A program made the position numbers and the translations under genes. Positions 34,227 through 45,574 of a stretch of 64,000 nucleotides of DNA are shown piece after piece. The stretch lies in assembly GCA_000320605.2 (NCBI GenBank), contig KB445792.1, positions 1,803,581 through 1,867,580 of the forward strand, in the 5' to 3' direction. A model generated the notes under the pieces. That model was given only the letters and a program-made list of their open reading frames with translations. It had not been told where the DNA came from and made no database searches. This DNA is from Gelatoporia subvermispora B (Eukaryota; Basidiomycota; Agaricomycetes; Polyporales; Gelatoporiaceae). Within the stretch, counting starts at the first letter, position 1. Every line of letters begins with the position of its first letter.

Positions 34227-36791
34227 ATGCTCTCAGAAAACCCGACAGTGACGCCTCGCCCGCGTCCCCCAGCCAAAGCGCGCCGCCTCGCCACGATGGC
34301 ACTCCCGACGACGGCCCCTCCCCCGTACGTCTCACTCGATGGGATCGACGACGCGGTCTCTCTTGCTGCTCAGCTTGGCTTTTCGCCAAACTTCGATGCG
34401 CCTCCAGATTCGGCAGGCTGGATCAACGAGACATCCCGGGAAGAGCTCTCCGATCTGCTCGTGAAGGCGGACGGACTGATCAGATCGCGCCAGTCAGGTG
34501 AGTGCTCCCTGCTCTGCGAAAGGCACAGTAGGCCATAGGAAGCGACGCGTTACGCAGAGTTGAGCTTGACCTCCGCGCTGTGCAAGAGCCTGTACCAGGA
34601 CAATGTCGCGCTGAAGTCCAAGCATGAATCGCTGCTCGCGCGGCTGCCGAGTAGCAAGTCAACCACCCCAGCCCCGTCAGCACCGACCTCGCCGCTACTC
34701 TCCCCCAACCCGACATTTCAGCTAAATGGCCATTCGTTCTTCCGATCCACGGACTCTATTTCCTCTATATCTCCCTCCGTCGCCGCGCGTGCGCGCCATG
34801 CGCGCAAGATCTCCGTCACTCCCTCAGAAATCGCACATCTAGCGGATCAGAACGCAGAACTGATGGACAAACTGGAACGGCTCGAGGCCGAGTCTCTGCA
34901 TGCAGACCAGGCGGGCAAGCGTAAACTACGCAAGCTGGAGAAAGAGATCCAGGGCCTTCGCCATGAACTGGAGTCGACCCAGGCCAAAAGCGAGGAGCTG
35001 GAAGCGCAGGCCAAGACAGCTCTCGACATGAGCCCCCTGGGCATTCAGCGACGCCGTGAGGAGCGGGAAGAACGCATTCGCCGTATCAAGAAGGCAGCGT
35101 CGTCTGATCCTGACAATTCAAGTGAAGTCAAGGACTTCGCCCCTGCCTCAGAGTTGTCTCGGTCCACTCCACTCAAGAATTATTCTCCTGCGAGTGTCCA
35201 TACATCTTCCTCGTCCTCAGAGGGTAGTACAGCCACAGCCACAGACGATGCGGCAACCAGCCTGGATCTGCCGAAGGAAACTGAGACGGACGAGGACTTC
35301 GACGATGGCGATGCGGCGCCATTGGGACGTGCCTTTTCGCAGCCAGAGATGGCCATCATTTCTCAGTTGCTGCTCAAAGTCCAGGAACTAGAGGAGACCA
35401 ATGCCCAGATCAAGGCCGAGCAGCGAATGACGGACGAACGGCTGCGCGCCGCGCAATGGGACGCCGAAAGTATCAGGCGGGTGTACGACTGCCTGGATGA
35501 CCTTGGCGACGAGGAACTAGAGGTCATTCCTGATAGTGGCGTAGTAGCGAACACGTCAGATTTGGCTGTGGGAGGTGATATGTACATGAGACTCAGCCAT
35601 CTGCGACAGTCTCTGGACAATCTCAGTCTGCCATACGAGGATGACAGAGATGTTTTCGGGAGTGGGATCACCAAGGATATGCAAAGCACTACGCGTAGTG
35701 CCAAAGATACACACCCTGGACCCCCGCCTCGTAGGGCGCGCAAGCCCGTCATGGGTCTCTTCGACTCCCCCGAACCGGATACGTTCGACCTCTCCACACC
35801 CGATTCCTCCTTCCAATCATCATCCCGAGCACTCTCACCGTCAGACTTGGGCGACACCTCCGGGTGGTCGGTCGCAGCGACGGACGGCATCACCGCATCC
35901 TCGCCCGCACTCAGCACGACGCCCACCGACAGCCCCGCGTTCACACTCCGGCGCTCGCTGGGCAGCGAGCTCGGGAGCGAGTTCGGCGACGACTGGAACA
36001 CGAGCGCGGGGTACCAGCACCTGCGCACGAGCAGCCTGTACGACCTCGCGCAGCTCAATTTCGCGCGCGACGGCTCCGCGTCGCCCGACGAGCGCCCTGC
36101 GTTCGTCTTCCCCGCGCCCGACTCGCCGTCGCCCGCGCCCGCGCACGACGCCGGCTCCGCCTCGGGGCGCACGGGCGGCTCGTCCACGCCCACACGCTCG
36201 CGCGCGCCGACATTGAAGGTCGAGCCGCCAACCCCCTCGCCCGAGAAGCTCCGGGCGCAGACGCGCTCCCGCCGGCTCTCACAGACGATGCGCGCGCGCA
36301 CGCACCGCTGGATCGAGGGCCGCTTCCCGCAGGAAGAGATGAAGGAGACGAAGGCGCCCCGCCAGCGTCGCACTGCAAGTCGGCGCGGGACCGACGCGGG
36401 CGGCGTAATGGACGACGCGTTCGGCGAGGTCGTCCAGCACGTGCGGAGCTTCAGCAGCCGGGGCGCGTTGAGCCTGGCCGCACTGTCAGCTGCAGGGTCG
36501 GAAGAGCTGGGGCCCGACGCGAGCGTGTCCGTCGCAGGGCACACGGAGGACGGCACAGTGCGCGCTACTCATCCAACAGAGCTGCAGCCAGCTGCAGATG
36601 CAACGATCGCCGGAAAACCGCACTCAAAGCGGGACGGTCTGGTAGGTATCATGCTGGAAGTCTGGTTATGGCTGCAATTCGCGATCGTAATCCTCGTCTT
36701 CCTGTGGGCAATGGCGAAGCGCGGACCCAAGAGCGTGCTGCAGGAGGCAGAGCGAAGGGCACAACAGGGTAGCACAGTGCGACGAACCTAG
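34227..36791 (+). CDS. Tail-anchored coiled-coil protein of unknown function
   Basis: Two exons, about 835 residues. The start is MLSENPTVTPRP at 34227, or the internal ATG at 34296 (MALPTTAPPPYVSL). A coiled coil spans the area coding ELMDKLERLEAESLH through LEAQAKTALDM (about 34845-35040), followed by a basic RRREEREERIRRIKK and a second coil (LLLKVQELEETNAQIKAEQR). Long Ser/Pro/Thr-rich disordered stretches follow. The C-terminus has one membrane helix (LEVWLWLQFAIVILVFLWAM) with a short basic tail, which is tail-anchored topology for ER, nuclear-envelope or mitochondrial outer membrane. I do not recognise the family. The segment 35860-36560 is unusually GC-rich. Confidence 0.75.
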
Positions 36792-36921
36792 TAATCTTCA
36801 TATTTAGTGGACGCTTCATTTGGACACACTCATTGAGCATATGTATCAAACATGTGTAAACGGGATGGACATAAACATCGACATGATGACACTAATAGAC
36901 CATACAACCACCCAAAGCCGC

Positions 36922-37614
36922 TCAGAAGGTCGCGGGGCGGTGCGCAACGAAGGTCGAGCGGACCTTGGACACGCGGTGCGGGAGCGGGAACTTGAGGTTG
37001 GGGGTAAGCAGCTGCTTGATGTAGGGGCGGCGGACGTCCTCGGTCTTCTCAACCTCGATAACACGGAGGATCTAATGATAGTAAACCAGTCAAGCACAAA
37101 TGCAGTTTTCGAGTAGATCTGCACACGCACGTGGATCGACCGGAAGCGGGCGCGGTGGCGGGCAGCCATGTCCTGGTAGAGGGACTTGACGGCGTCCGCG
37201 CGGGAGAGCTCACGGAACTCCTTGTACATGTTGTGGGTACCGGAGCGCGAGTCGTAGCGGAGCCAGATGCCGAAGTTCTTGACCTTCAGCGGCTTCTTCT
37301 CCAGAATCTGACAATCACATCCAGGGATGTGTTAGCTCCCATTCCGCCTGCCATTTGAACGGCTGCAAGGGCTACATACAACGTTGACGCCAAGGATTTC
37401 TCCACTGGCCTTCTTCACCTTCTTGAGTTGGCTGTGGGACCATTAGAGGGATAACAATACGAGAAAATAGGTCTACACACCGAAGGAAATACCAGAACCG
37501 GGACTTCGCAACGACTTCGTTGGGCGCGAAGATGCGCATCCGGTAGATTTTGGGGTTGGGGTCATTCTCGGTGGGCAAGTGACGGCCAACGACCTGGAAC
37601 TCCGTGAGAGGCAT
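36922..37614 (-). CDS. RPL20: 60S ribosomal protein eL20 (L18a/RPL20)
   Basis: Four coding exons, about 175 residues. The start is [20 protein letters not shown] at 37614. The protein matches eL20 almost throughout: [58 protein letters not shown]-type [18 protein letters not shown], then [20 protein letters not shown] and KFPLPHRV, ending at the TGA at 36924-36922. Introns sit after FLR, GVNV and RSIH. A further intron in the 5' leader (donor GTTAGC near 37751, acceptor TAG just before the ATG) is likely, as is common in ribosomal protein genes. Confidence 0.95.
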
Positions 37615-37800
37615 CTACGAGGCGGGGCGTTAGCTCTGGTGTCTCTGGTGTCATCCGGATGTCTGGCGATCAATCCAGCACCTTCGACGCATGTTGTGCG
37701 CCGAAGACGCAGCATTTCTCCATAGCACGGCAAAGACGGACTGTCTGCTAACCTTGATGGTCTTGATGGTCTTGTTTTGGGTGCCCGGAGACGGTGTCGG
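37615..37800 (-). other. RPL20 5' leader exon and leader intron
   Basis: On the minus strand, an ATG-free leader ending ACCATCAAGACCATCAAG is followed by GTTAGC. The acceptor TAG directly abuts the RPL20 ATG at 37614. Inferred from splice signals only. Confidence 0.5.
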
Positions 37801-38589
37801 CGACGTTGGGTGGGTGGTACAAGGCGCCCAGTAGGAATAAAGTTTGAAATTTGGCGGTAAGTTCCAAAAAAGGATATCAGGCGCTCAAGGTATAAACCTA
37901 CGAGTTATAGCGCGGCGCGTCTTGTACTGTTCAGGTTATCGCGTCCTCCCAGTGCACTGGATCACACACGAAAATTTGGGCCAGCATACAGTGCTACAAG
38001 ATATACTCCTGTGAGCTTACGAGCAAGTTGAACCAGGGCCGGGTGCATAAGGATGGGTGTCCGCCCCATCGCGTATCGCGACGCGACGCGATCGGCACGT
38101 GATCTGCCATAATGAGCGCGCCTCCTGTGGGAGGCGGCGATGACGTTGCGTGCCATCCCGGTCGCCAGAAACCTGTTTCGAGTGTCTGCGAACAGAGCGG
38201 AACCCCGCCGACAAATTCCGAAATATTGCGAACTTTACTCGAATGTTCATCAAGTACGGGACAGTCGGGACAAACAGAGGTAATTACTACGGGGGGCGTG
38301 GTACTTTCTGGTAGCACCCGAGTGCTCCCGAGGCGGCGAAGGAAGGGAATGCGAGGGAATGCGGGAGGGAGGCAAGCGCGCCGGGCTGGAAGCGGAGAGA
38401 GTGGGATGCATGAGCACGCACATGACGTCGGTCGCGTGTACTCTCAACAGGCTGTCCCGCCATGGACCATGGTTTAAGACGACGTCCGCCTCGACGCCGC
38501 CGTGCATTTATAGACCCACGTCCCCCGACGTAGCCCAACGACTTTTGTTCAATACACACGACCACCAGGAGCTTCATTACTAACTCAAC
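37801..38589. other. Intergenic region with divergent promoters (RPL20 / Rcf2-like)
   Basis: About 790 bases without a supported gene. Open frames on both strands here are short and low in recognisable content. It must hold the RPL20 promoter on the left and the Rcf2-like promoter on the right. Confidence 0.4.
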
Positions 38590-39545
38590 ATGGAGCGTCC
38601 GAAATCCCAGGTACGCACAAGCAGGATCTCTTAGTCTCACGTGCTCTCACGGTGATTATGCTCAACCAGACCGCCTCACAGGATCAGCGCGAGCTTCAGC
38701 AGCGCGCAACCCTCTTCGGTGGGCTGCAGGGCTTCCTCGGTGGACTGGCCGTATCCGTGCCCGGCTCGTACATCCTCCATCGCCGCTGGCCCGCCTATCG
38801 CGCACTTACTCCCGCGCTCAAGACACTCGGCGTCATCATCGTGACCGTCCCCTCGTTCGCCATCTGCGCCGAGCGTGCCGCGCACCGATTCGAAAGGGAA
38901 CAATGGTCCGTCTTTGTCATGACGCTGATATCGTAGCGGCCGGGTTGCGTATGTGTAGCTGACAATCAATCCCATACGCAGGACGGGTGTCGGGAAGGAG
39001 GAGCTAGACAGTCTCGAGCAACGCGAGCGCAGGCGCTGGGAGAGCCTCTCGCTCGGGCAGAAGGCACAAGATGTTGTGGCCAGGCATGAGTATGGATTCA
39101 TCGGCGGCGCCTGGGCTGTGAGCGTGGTCACCGCGTTCAGCATCATCATGCGCAATCCGTCAGTGGTCTCGACTTCGTGTAGACCGCGGCTAGACGACTG
39201 ACGTGAGTTATTCCGTTTACAGCTACCAGACGGTCCCGCAAAAAGTGAGTATCGCAGTTGAGTTGACCGAAGTGTTGTTCTGAGGCGGGTTGCTACACAG
39301 GTTGTTCAAGCACGTATGTGGGCACAAGGCCTCACGATCGGTATCCTGATCGCTGCGGGTGCTTTAACACATTCCCGGCATATGAAAGAGACAGATGATG
39401 TGGGTCGCAGACACCTGGTGAGTTGCAATCGCAAAGAAGTACAAAGCAGGAACTGATGCGTGATTGGTAGCCGCCAGATCATTCTTGGAAAGATATTCTC
39501 GACGCCGAGGAAAAGGCTCGAAAGGAGGGTGGGTCAGCTCCGTGA
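38590..39545 (+). CDS. Rcf2-like HIG1-domain mitochondrial protein (divergent paralogue)
   Basis: Six exons, about 200 residues, beginning MERPKSQ at 38590. It aligns by eye with the RCF2 gene at 50911-51727: RATLFGGLQGFLGGLAVSVP, LKTLGVIIVTVPSFAICAE, RRRWESLSLGQKAQDVV, IGGAWAVSVVTAFSIIMRNP, then VVQARMWAQGLTIGILIAAG and HSWKDILDAEEKA. The motif QARMWAQ is typical of HIG1 proteins. Rcf2 is an inner-membrane protein that associates with cytochrome c oxidase and respiratory supercomplexes. This copy lacks the charged N-terminal KEELEAH start of the other and has a shorter loop. The N-terminus is a tiny first exon. Confidence 0.8.
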
Positions 39546-40343
39546 TGAGCAACGTAGACAGCATGAACAGGGGCGGACTGACTTGTCAATTGGAGTACTT
39601 CTGGCACTGGAACCGTATTGTAATCGTTGTACATGTATCATTCCGAAGATGCCAGATGCCTGGATCCCATCTCTCCGTACTGATTGTGCCGGGAGGGATG
39701 CCATGATCCCCGCGGGCAGCATCTGGAAAGGTCTGGATCCATTGTAGCACAGCTATTTGGAATGAATGGCACGCAGCGCGGAGAGGTCACGGAGACCGCT
39801 GTGGCTGCGCTGTGTAAAGAGGATGACAAGGAGACAGGAAATTCCGGCTAACCGCCGCCGACGTCATTTCGAGGAAGCTAGACACATTCGCGGACATGGA
39901 AATATTCGAATTTCCCGCCGTTACTCCCGAGCCGTCCGCAGGTGCGAACGTCGCCTCGCATAGCGTACAGCACCAGTCGCAGCAGTCCTCAGCGGTCTCA
40001 AAGGCTTGCGAGAGTCGGGGTCGTACGATGGAAGAGCGCGCAGCGAGACTCATCAGGCTGAGAGGAGGGGCCGATAGATGCCGAGAAGTGATTTGCCTGT
40101 GGCTTACAAGGGCTTACACACAGAGAACAGGCGCCCAGGCGCGTGTGCTCGCCTCGGCCGGCAGCCTCGTCTTGCAATCAACTTCTCTCTCTCGGCCGCT
40201 GTTATATCCTTCGCTTTTTCTTCCTCTCTCCTCGCCGTCACCCACATCGACCGACCCTCTGAATCTGTCTTGTGCATCGCCTTCAACAGCGACCTCAACG
40301 CGAGTTCCGCAACGACGCCCGCAGCTCGCCTCGGCAACAAGCC
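39546..40343. other. Intergenic region upstream of the four-helix protein gene
   Basis: It contains the 3' UTR of the Rcf2-like gene and the promoter and 5' leader of the next gene, with a CT-rich stretch near 40180-40270. No gene was supported. Confidence 0.4.
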
Positions 40344-41497
40344 ATGACGCGCCGCTTCCAAGTCCACAGGTTCGTCTTCCGCACCTCCTATCCACGGCCC
40401 CTCATATGCCCTCCTTCCGTCCCCTGCTCCCTCTCACCCCGATGCTCACCATACGCTTGGACAGATCCATCTCTCTCGTCGCATCCATCGCCGGCGCCCT
40501 TTTCAACTATGCATTCGCCGTGCGCCTCCTCGCCTCGTGGCGTTCCCTCGGCTGGGACTCCGAGTCCGAGTGGGAGGGCTCGGGCGACGCCTGGGCTGTC
40601 GACAGCATCAAGCTCATCTGGGGCCTCCTCTCCGCGTACTTTGCCGCAGCCGCCATCGCGTGCTTCCTGGGGTTCATTGGCATAGCAAAGGTGCGCACGG
40701 AGACGTCTCACGCGGAACTTGCCCTGATGTGAATCAACCCCGCCAGAACGTCCCCTCGCTCGTACGCATGTACCGCGATATCTCAATTGCGGACTTTGTG
40801 TTTGTGACACTGTCGACGGTGTTCGTGAGCTACACGTCGTTCAGCTCGCCGTATGTGCGTACGACGGCGTGCGAGGAGCTCTCGCGCCACGCAGAGCTCA
40901 TGCGCGACATGACCGAGATGGGCCTCAGCCTCGAGAACTGCGAGCCATGGTTTGAGCGTGCGATCCTCGCCGTTGTGGGAGTCCAGCTCATCCTCATCGT
41001 GCTCCGAGTACGTCTCGTTCGCTCCACCTTCTGTGTTTTGGCACAAACTCACGAGAATATCACAGTTGCACGTATTGATCACCTTGTCGAAGTATTACAA
41101 GTGCATTACCCGCGATGCCTCCGTAGCCAGACCCTCCATTGGTCTGCGTCAAATCAAGACCGACTCGCTGCAGCGCATCTACCTGCTGCCGACGCCCACC
41201 TCGCCGTCCTCGTCATCAACACGTTTCGGGCCCGGCTCGCCGAATGCGCGCCCGGAGTCAGCGTTTGTCGTGTACGCCCCGGTCCCGGTGGGCGGCATGA
41301 CAGAGAAGGACGCGCGCAAGATGCACGCGACCGAGGCCTGGATCTCGACACGTGTGGAGGGCGCGCCCGCGCACAAGCACTCGCATTCGCATTCGCACTC
41401 GCATTCACGCGCGCACCCGTCTCGACACTCTCCGAGCCGGTCGGCATCGGGCTCACGAGAAGACGCAGAGGAGAAGCATGTACTTGTAGACCTATGA
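40344..41497 (+). CDS. Four-helix membrane protein with His-Ser tail
   Basis: Four exons, about 300 residues. The start MTRRFQVHR at 40344 splices to SISLVASIAGALFNYAF. Four hydrophobic helices are seen: LVASIAGALFNYAFAVRLL, IWGLLSAYFAAAAIACFLG, ISIADFVFVTLSTVFVSYTS and AILAVVGVQLILIVLRLHVL. A cytosolic-looking tail is rich in Ser/Pro with a His-Ser run (HKHSHSHSHSHSRAHPSRH) and ends HVLVDL. The loop between helices 3 and 4 has two cysteines (TTACEEL, LENCEPW). It looks like a conserved fungal membrane family without known function. A metal-binding or transport role could be guessed from the His run, but no transporter motif is visible. Confidence 0.75.
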
Positions 41498-41879
41498 TCG
41501 CGTCCCGCACGGTGATGCACACCCTCATTGCCTGCGTTCAGTACGCCACGACCACCTGTATCGAGTATTATACTAGTATATGACCCGCCCCACGTCGCGT
41601 ACAGCGCTACCTGTAGTACGCCTCGTGTGTATGATTCGGCACTTGTACGTAGGAAGGGTTGCGTAGGAAGCCGCCTAGGTCCCCCTAGGCTCACACAGAT
41701 GTACGTCTCATGGGAATGAAGCATGTCCTGTATCGAAACGAGCTTAACGTCAGGGTTTCGACAAATTGTCTTTGCACTTCTGCAGTCGAAAACGCTTGAC
41801 TGTGCACTTGTCGCGCGCTTATTGATATTATTATTACGAAGCCGCTGAACCAAACCGCTATGCCGGCTCCAGTAACTTC

Positions 41880-42550
41880 CACCATCATTGAACCAGTAAT
41901 GCAAACGGGACCTGTAATGCAAAAACCGTCCAGCGAGCGCAATTCGCAACAGATTCCTATGATTGTTGCACCATTCTTTTTGCGTACTGTATATCTCCAC
42001 AATATGCCAGAAACATTCACGGAGAGATCCTGAAAACATGCAAAATGAGGATGATTTTGTCCGATCCAGTCCGATCTCATTACTTTTCCCTCGCAATTCT
42101 TCGACTATAACACATTCTGGTATCCCTCTTTCTGCCTCTGAATACGATTTAGTCATCCCATGAACGCCCAACGTTTGGGAGTGTGTTTTTCTGTCGGACG
42201 TGACGAGCGTCAGCGACTTGTCCATTTGTAGAAGTCACTCTGCGAATGTCCGGCTCGGTTGTACTGGCTTGGAGCCAATACGATCCGTCGCCTCAATGTG
42301 CCGCTGTCAAATGTTATCGGCGCGCCCGTGACACTATGTGACAAAGTTTTGCGTTACGGGTATTTTCGACTCTCCATCCCGGAATGTCTCCGAGAAACTC
42401 AGTTCTGCACCGTGCACAGAGGTTTGGGTGTGGATGTATAGAAGAGATGGTAGACTACGATATACAGAAAGAGCGCCCGAAGGATATGAATCATTGACGA
42501 TGGTAGGGACGGATTTGTGTTATTTTTGCATTACTGGTTCAATGATAGTA
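41880..42550. repeat. Imperfect inverted repeat, MITE-like
   Basis: ATCATTGAACCAGTAATGCA at about 41884 is found in reverse complement at about 42527-42546. Further weaker inverted matches connect about 41990-42060 with 42340-42400. The roughly 660 base block has no gene I can support. It may be a foldback element in the intergenic space. Confidence 0.55.
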
Positions 42551-42901
42551 AAGGTGGACGGTCTTCGTGATTATGGTGATGTCAGCTGGGAATTCCATGT
42601 GTAGACAAGTTCTGACCGGTTTTCGATTGTTTCTTACACTTTCTTACGCTGTTTTTTAGGCACTCAGGTGATATCCAGACTGTCATGTGACATCCGGTAA
42701 CTTACGTTAATTACACCATGCAGAAATAGGGCGGGGTAACCTAGCTACTTTCTCACGCTTACACCCAGGTATACAGCCAGCCTACAATCAATGCTTCAAA
42801 TATCTGCATCGATTTGTCCGTGGCCCGCTCAGTCTAGGTCGTTCTCAGGAGATTATTAAAGCTCTGACGTTTGTCGCATTCTGCCGTGTGATGATACTCA
42901 G

Positions 42902-43250
42902 ATCAAAGACAAGTCTGGACACAAAGGTGGGAGACATAGACAGGGCCCTGTATCGGGACGCCGTGCGTCACAGAACAGACTGTTCGAGGCAACCACTAGC
43001 AGCGAGGACTTCTACAAATTCCGTCAGGGCATCATCGCGCTGCGTGGGAGACCAGACTTTGCTAGGAGAGGCCCAGCCATCCAAGTCCAGAAACAAAAAT
43101 TGCAGTGAGTGCGATGGGCGCCTACCTCTTCTCGTCGTGGACTCTGGCCTGGGCGAGTCTCTTTCGGTTTCCTTCCATAAATTCTACGCCCACGACAGCC
43201 CCGACTCCCTTTCTCTTTTCCACAGGCTCATCTCCGACGAAAAACGCTGA
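42902..43250 (+). CDS. Small candidate gene, partial model
   Basis: From an acceptor CTCAG at 42897-42901, a frame reads IKDKSGHKGGRHRQG, then FYKFRQGIIALRGRPDFARR and GPAIQVQKQKLQ. A GTGAGT donor and a CCACAG acceptor at 43220-43225 then give LISDEKR and a stop at 43248-43250. The composition looks coding, but I did not find the first exon or an ATG, and I do not recognise the family. It ends 60 bases before the TPA1 ATG. It could be a small conserved protein, a decayed gene or chance. Confidence 0.35.
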
Positions 43251-43309
43251 GTTTGAGCCTAAATTCACTCACCTTTGGATCCCTGCGCTATCCAGGCTGA
43301 GTCGACAGG

Positions 43310-45434
43310 ATGGTCCGCACGCACGCACGCTCTGAAACTCCCGAGGTCGAGGCACAGTCGCACAGCGGTGCCGAGCCTGCGCTGCTAAAGCGCATGAAGA
43401 TGAGCCATATCTCGCCCGGCCTGGCGGAGGGAGCGGCGGACGCCAGCCTCCCCTTTGCGCCAGAGGTTCTCCACCCCTCTACGATTCACCGGCTGAACCA
43501 GGAGTACGGAACGAGCAGACCCTACAAGTACGCACTCGTGGAGAAGCTGTTCCAGGACGAGCTCCTTGTGAAGGTCAAGGACGAGATCCTGGCCGAGCTC
43601 AGCTTTGCGGAAAAGGAGACAGATATCTACAAGGTGCGCCTGTGCGATCAATGTGTCTCGCTTTGCGCGTGCTAATGTGTGTGTATCTCTTGCGGTGCAG
43701 GTAAAGCAGACGGGCGACCTCGCGTCGCTCTCGTTCCTCACCGAGGAGCAGCGCGCCCTCCTCCCGAACCTCCTCGCGCTGCGCGATGCGCTCTACTCTC
43801 CGACGTTCCGCGCGTTTCTGCGTGCAGTGACCGGCTGCGGCCCGCTCTCGGGCACGAAGCAAGACATGTCCGTCGTCTCCTATACACGCGGCTGCCACCT
43901 GCTGAACCACGACGACGTGATCGGCTCGCGACGGGTGTCGTACATCTTGTACATGCCCCTGCCGCACTTCCGCGGGTGGCGCCCCGAGTGGGGCGGCGCG
44001 CTCGAGATGTACCCCGTGCGCGAGGGCCCCGACGGCGTCCCCGAGCCTGAGTGCGCGCCGAGTGCGTCGATCCCGCCGAGCTGGAACCAGTTTGTGTTCT
44101 TCGAGGTGCAACCGGGACAGAGCTTCCACTCGGTCGAGGAGGTCGTCGTGGGCGAGGGCGAGGACGGGCGGCAGCGGCTGAGCATCAGCGGGTGGTTCCA
44201 CGCTGCGCAGCCGGGGGAGGAGGGGTACGAACCTGAGCCGACCCCGGCTCTCAAAAGCTCTCGTGAGCAGCTGGTAGGTGTCAGGCGGTCCTGGTCTGGC
44301 CGCGGTATGCTGAGATCCGTCGTGCTTCCAGGCGTCCACGTCGACGGAGTTCAAGGCGTATCCAGATTCCGTCGATCCGCCTCTCCCCGACGACCCTCTG
44401 TCCGAGGAAGACACGTCATTCCTTTCCGAATTCCTGAACCCTGTCTACCTCCAGGCACGCACGATGAAGGCGCTCGCAGCGCGATTCGTGGAAGAGTCGA
44501 GTCTGGAGCTGCATTCGTTCCTCTGCCAGCCTCTGGCAGATAAGCTTGGGCCCGGGCTTGCCGCGAGAGACGCACAAGACGGCCTCGGTCCGCAGCGCGT
44601 GCCGCGCATCCCGCCACACAGCGCGGGTGCAGAGCAGGGTTGGATCGCGAAGGGTCCGCCGCACAAGTGGCGGTACTGCGTGCTGCGCGAGCCGAGCGGG
44701 CCGCGCTCGGCGGTCGACCCACGCTGGGCGCACGCGTCGCCGGACGAGATCGTGCGCAGCCTGCAGGACGAGCTGTTCCCGAGCCCAGCATTCCGCGCGT
44801 GGCTCGCGGCGGTGTCGCGCCTGCTCCCGCTGCGGCACACGGTCGAGGCGCGGCGGTTCAGACCCGGCCTAGACTACACGCTCGCGACGAGCGAGGCGAA
44901 AGAGGCGCGGCTCGACGTCGTGCTCGGGCTGACGCCGCAGGTGGAGGAAGACGCGGAGGCGGAAGAGGACGACGGCGAGCCGCGCGGGTGGCAGAGCGGC
45001 GAATGGGGCGGATGGGAGGTAAGCCTGACGTGCTGCGGACGAGCTCTTCGGTCGTTGATATGGATGTCAATTAGTGCTACATGGCCCCGCATGACGAGGA
45101 AGATGACCCGGCCGTCTACAGGTCTGGCTCGAAAAAGTCCAAGTCGGACAGCGCGTCCAATGGCGCTGCGAACGGCAACGGCACTGACAGTCACGCGACT
45201 GGTTCGAAGCACGAGGATAATGAAGATCACATGCAAGAAGATGAGGACGAAGATGAAGAAGAGGATGGCACCCTATTGACAATTCAGCCTGGATTCAATA
45301 GATTGCTCCTCGTGTTACGAGACGAAGGTGTCATGCGCTTCGTCAAGTACGTCTCGGCCGCAGCAGATGGCTCAAGATGGGATGTCTGTGGCGAGTTTGA
45401 GGTTGGAATGGTCGAGGAGGACGAAGATGCTTGA
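43310..45434 (+). CDS. TPA1: TPA1/OFD1 prolyl 3,4-dihydroxylase (2-oxoglutarate oxygenase)
   Basis: Four exons (43310-43633, 43701-44273, 44332-45018, 45075-45434), about 647 residues. The N-terminal catalytic domain has CHLLNHDDVIGSRRVSYILY, in which HxD binds iron, then WGGALEMYP, a distal QSFHSVEEV histidine and RLSISGWFH with the 2-oxoglutarate arginine. The second, non-catalytic double-stranded helix domain begins about SFLSEFLNPVYLQ and includes KWRYCVLREP and LLVLRDEGVMRFVKYVS. An acidic insert (EDEDEEEDG) precedes the C-terminal strand. Family members hydroxylate a proline of ribosomal protein uS12 and affect translation accuracy, and in fission yeast Ofd1 controls the oxygen-sensing Sre1. 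Length fits the family. Confidence 0.93.
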
Positions 45435-45574
45435 GTTTGGATGCTTACATGTCTATACATTGCCCTTAGTGCCCGTGTATCCATATACAAAATCCCTGTT
45501 GTGTGATGCTAGTACTGGCTGCTGATGTGACACACATATACGAACCCATGGAATAATGACTACGACTAAATATC

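Noticed and set aside
35363..36556. Long minus-strand open frame (397 codons) opposite the coiled-coil gene
   Set aside because: Composition is a mirror of the GC-rich Ser/Ala-rich coding strand, and no recognisable domain appears. The plus strand has the coherent coiled coils and membrane anchor.
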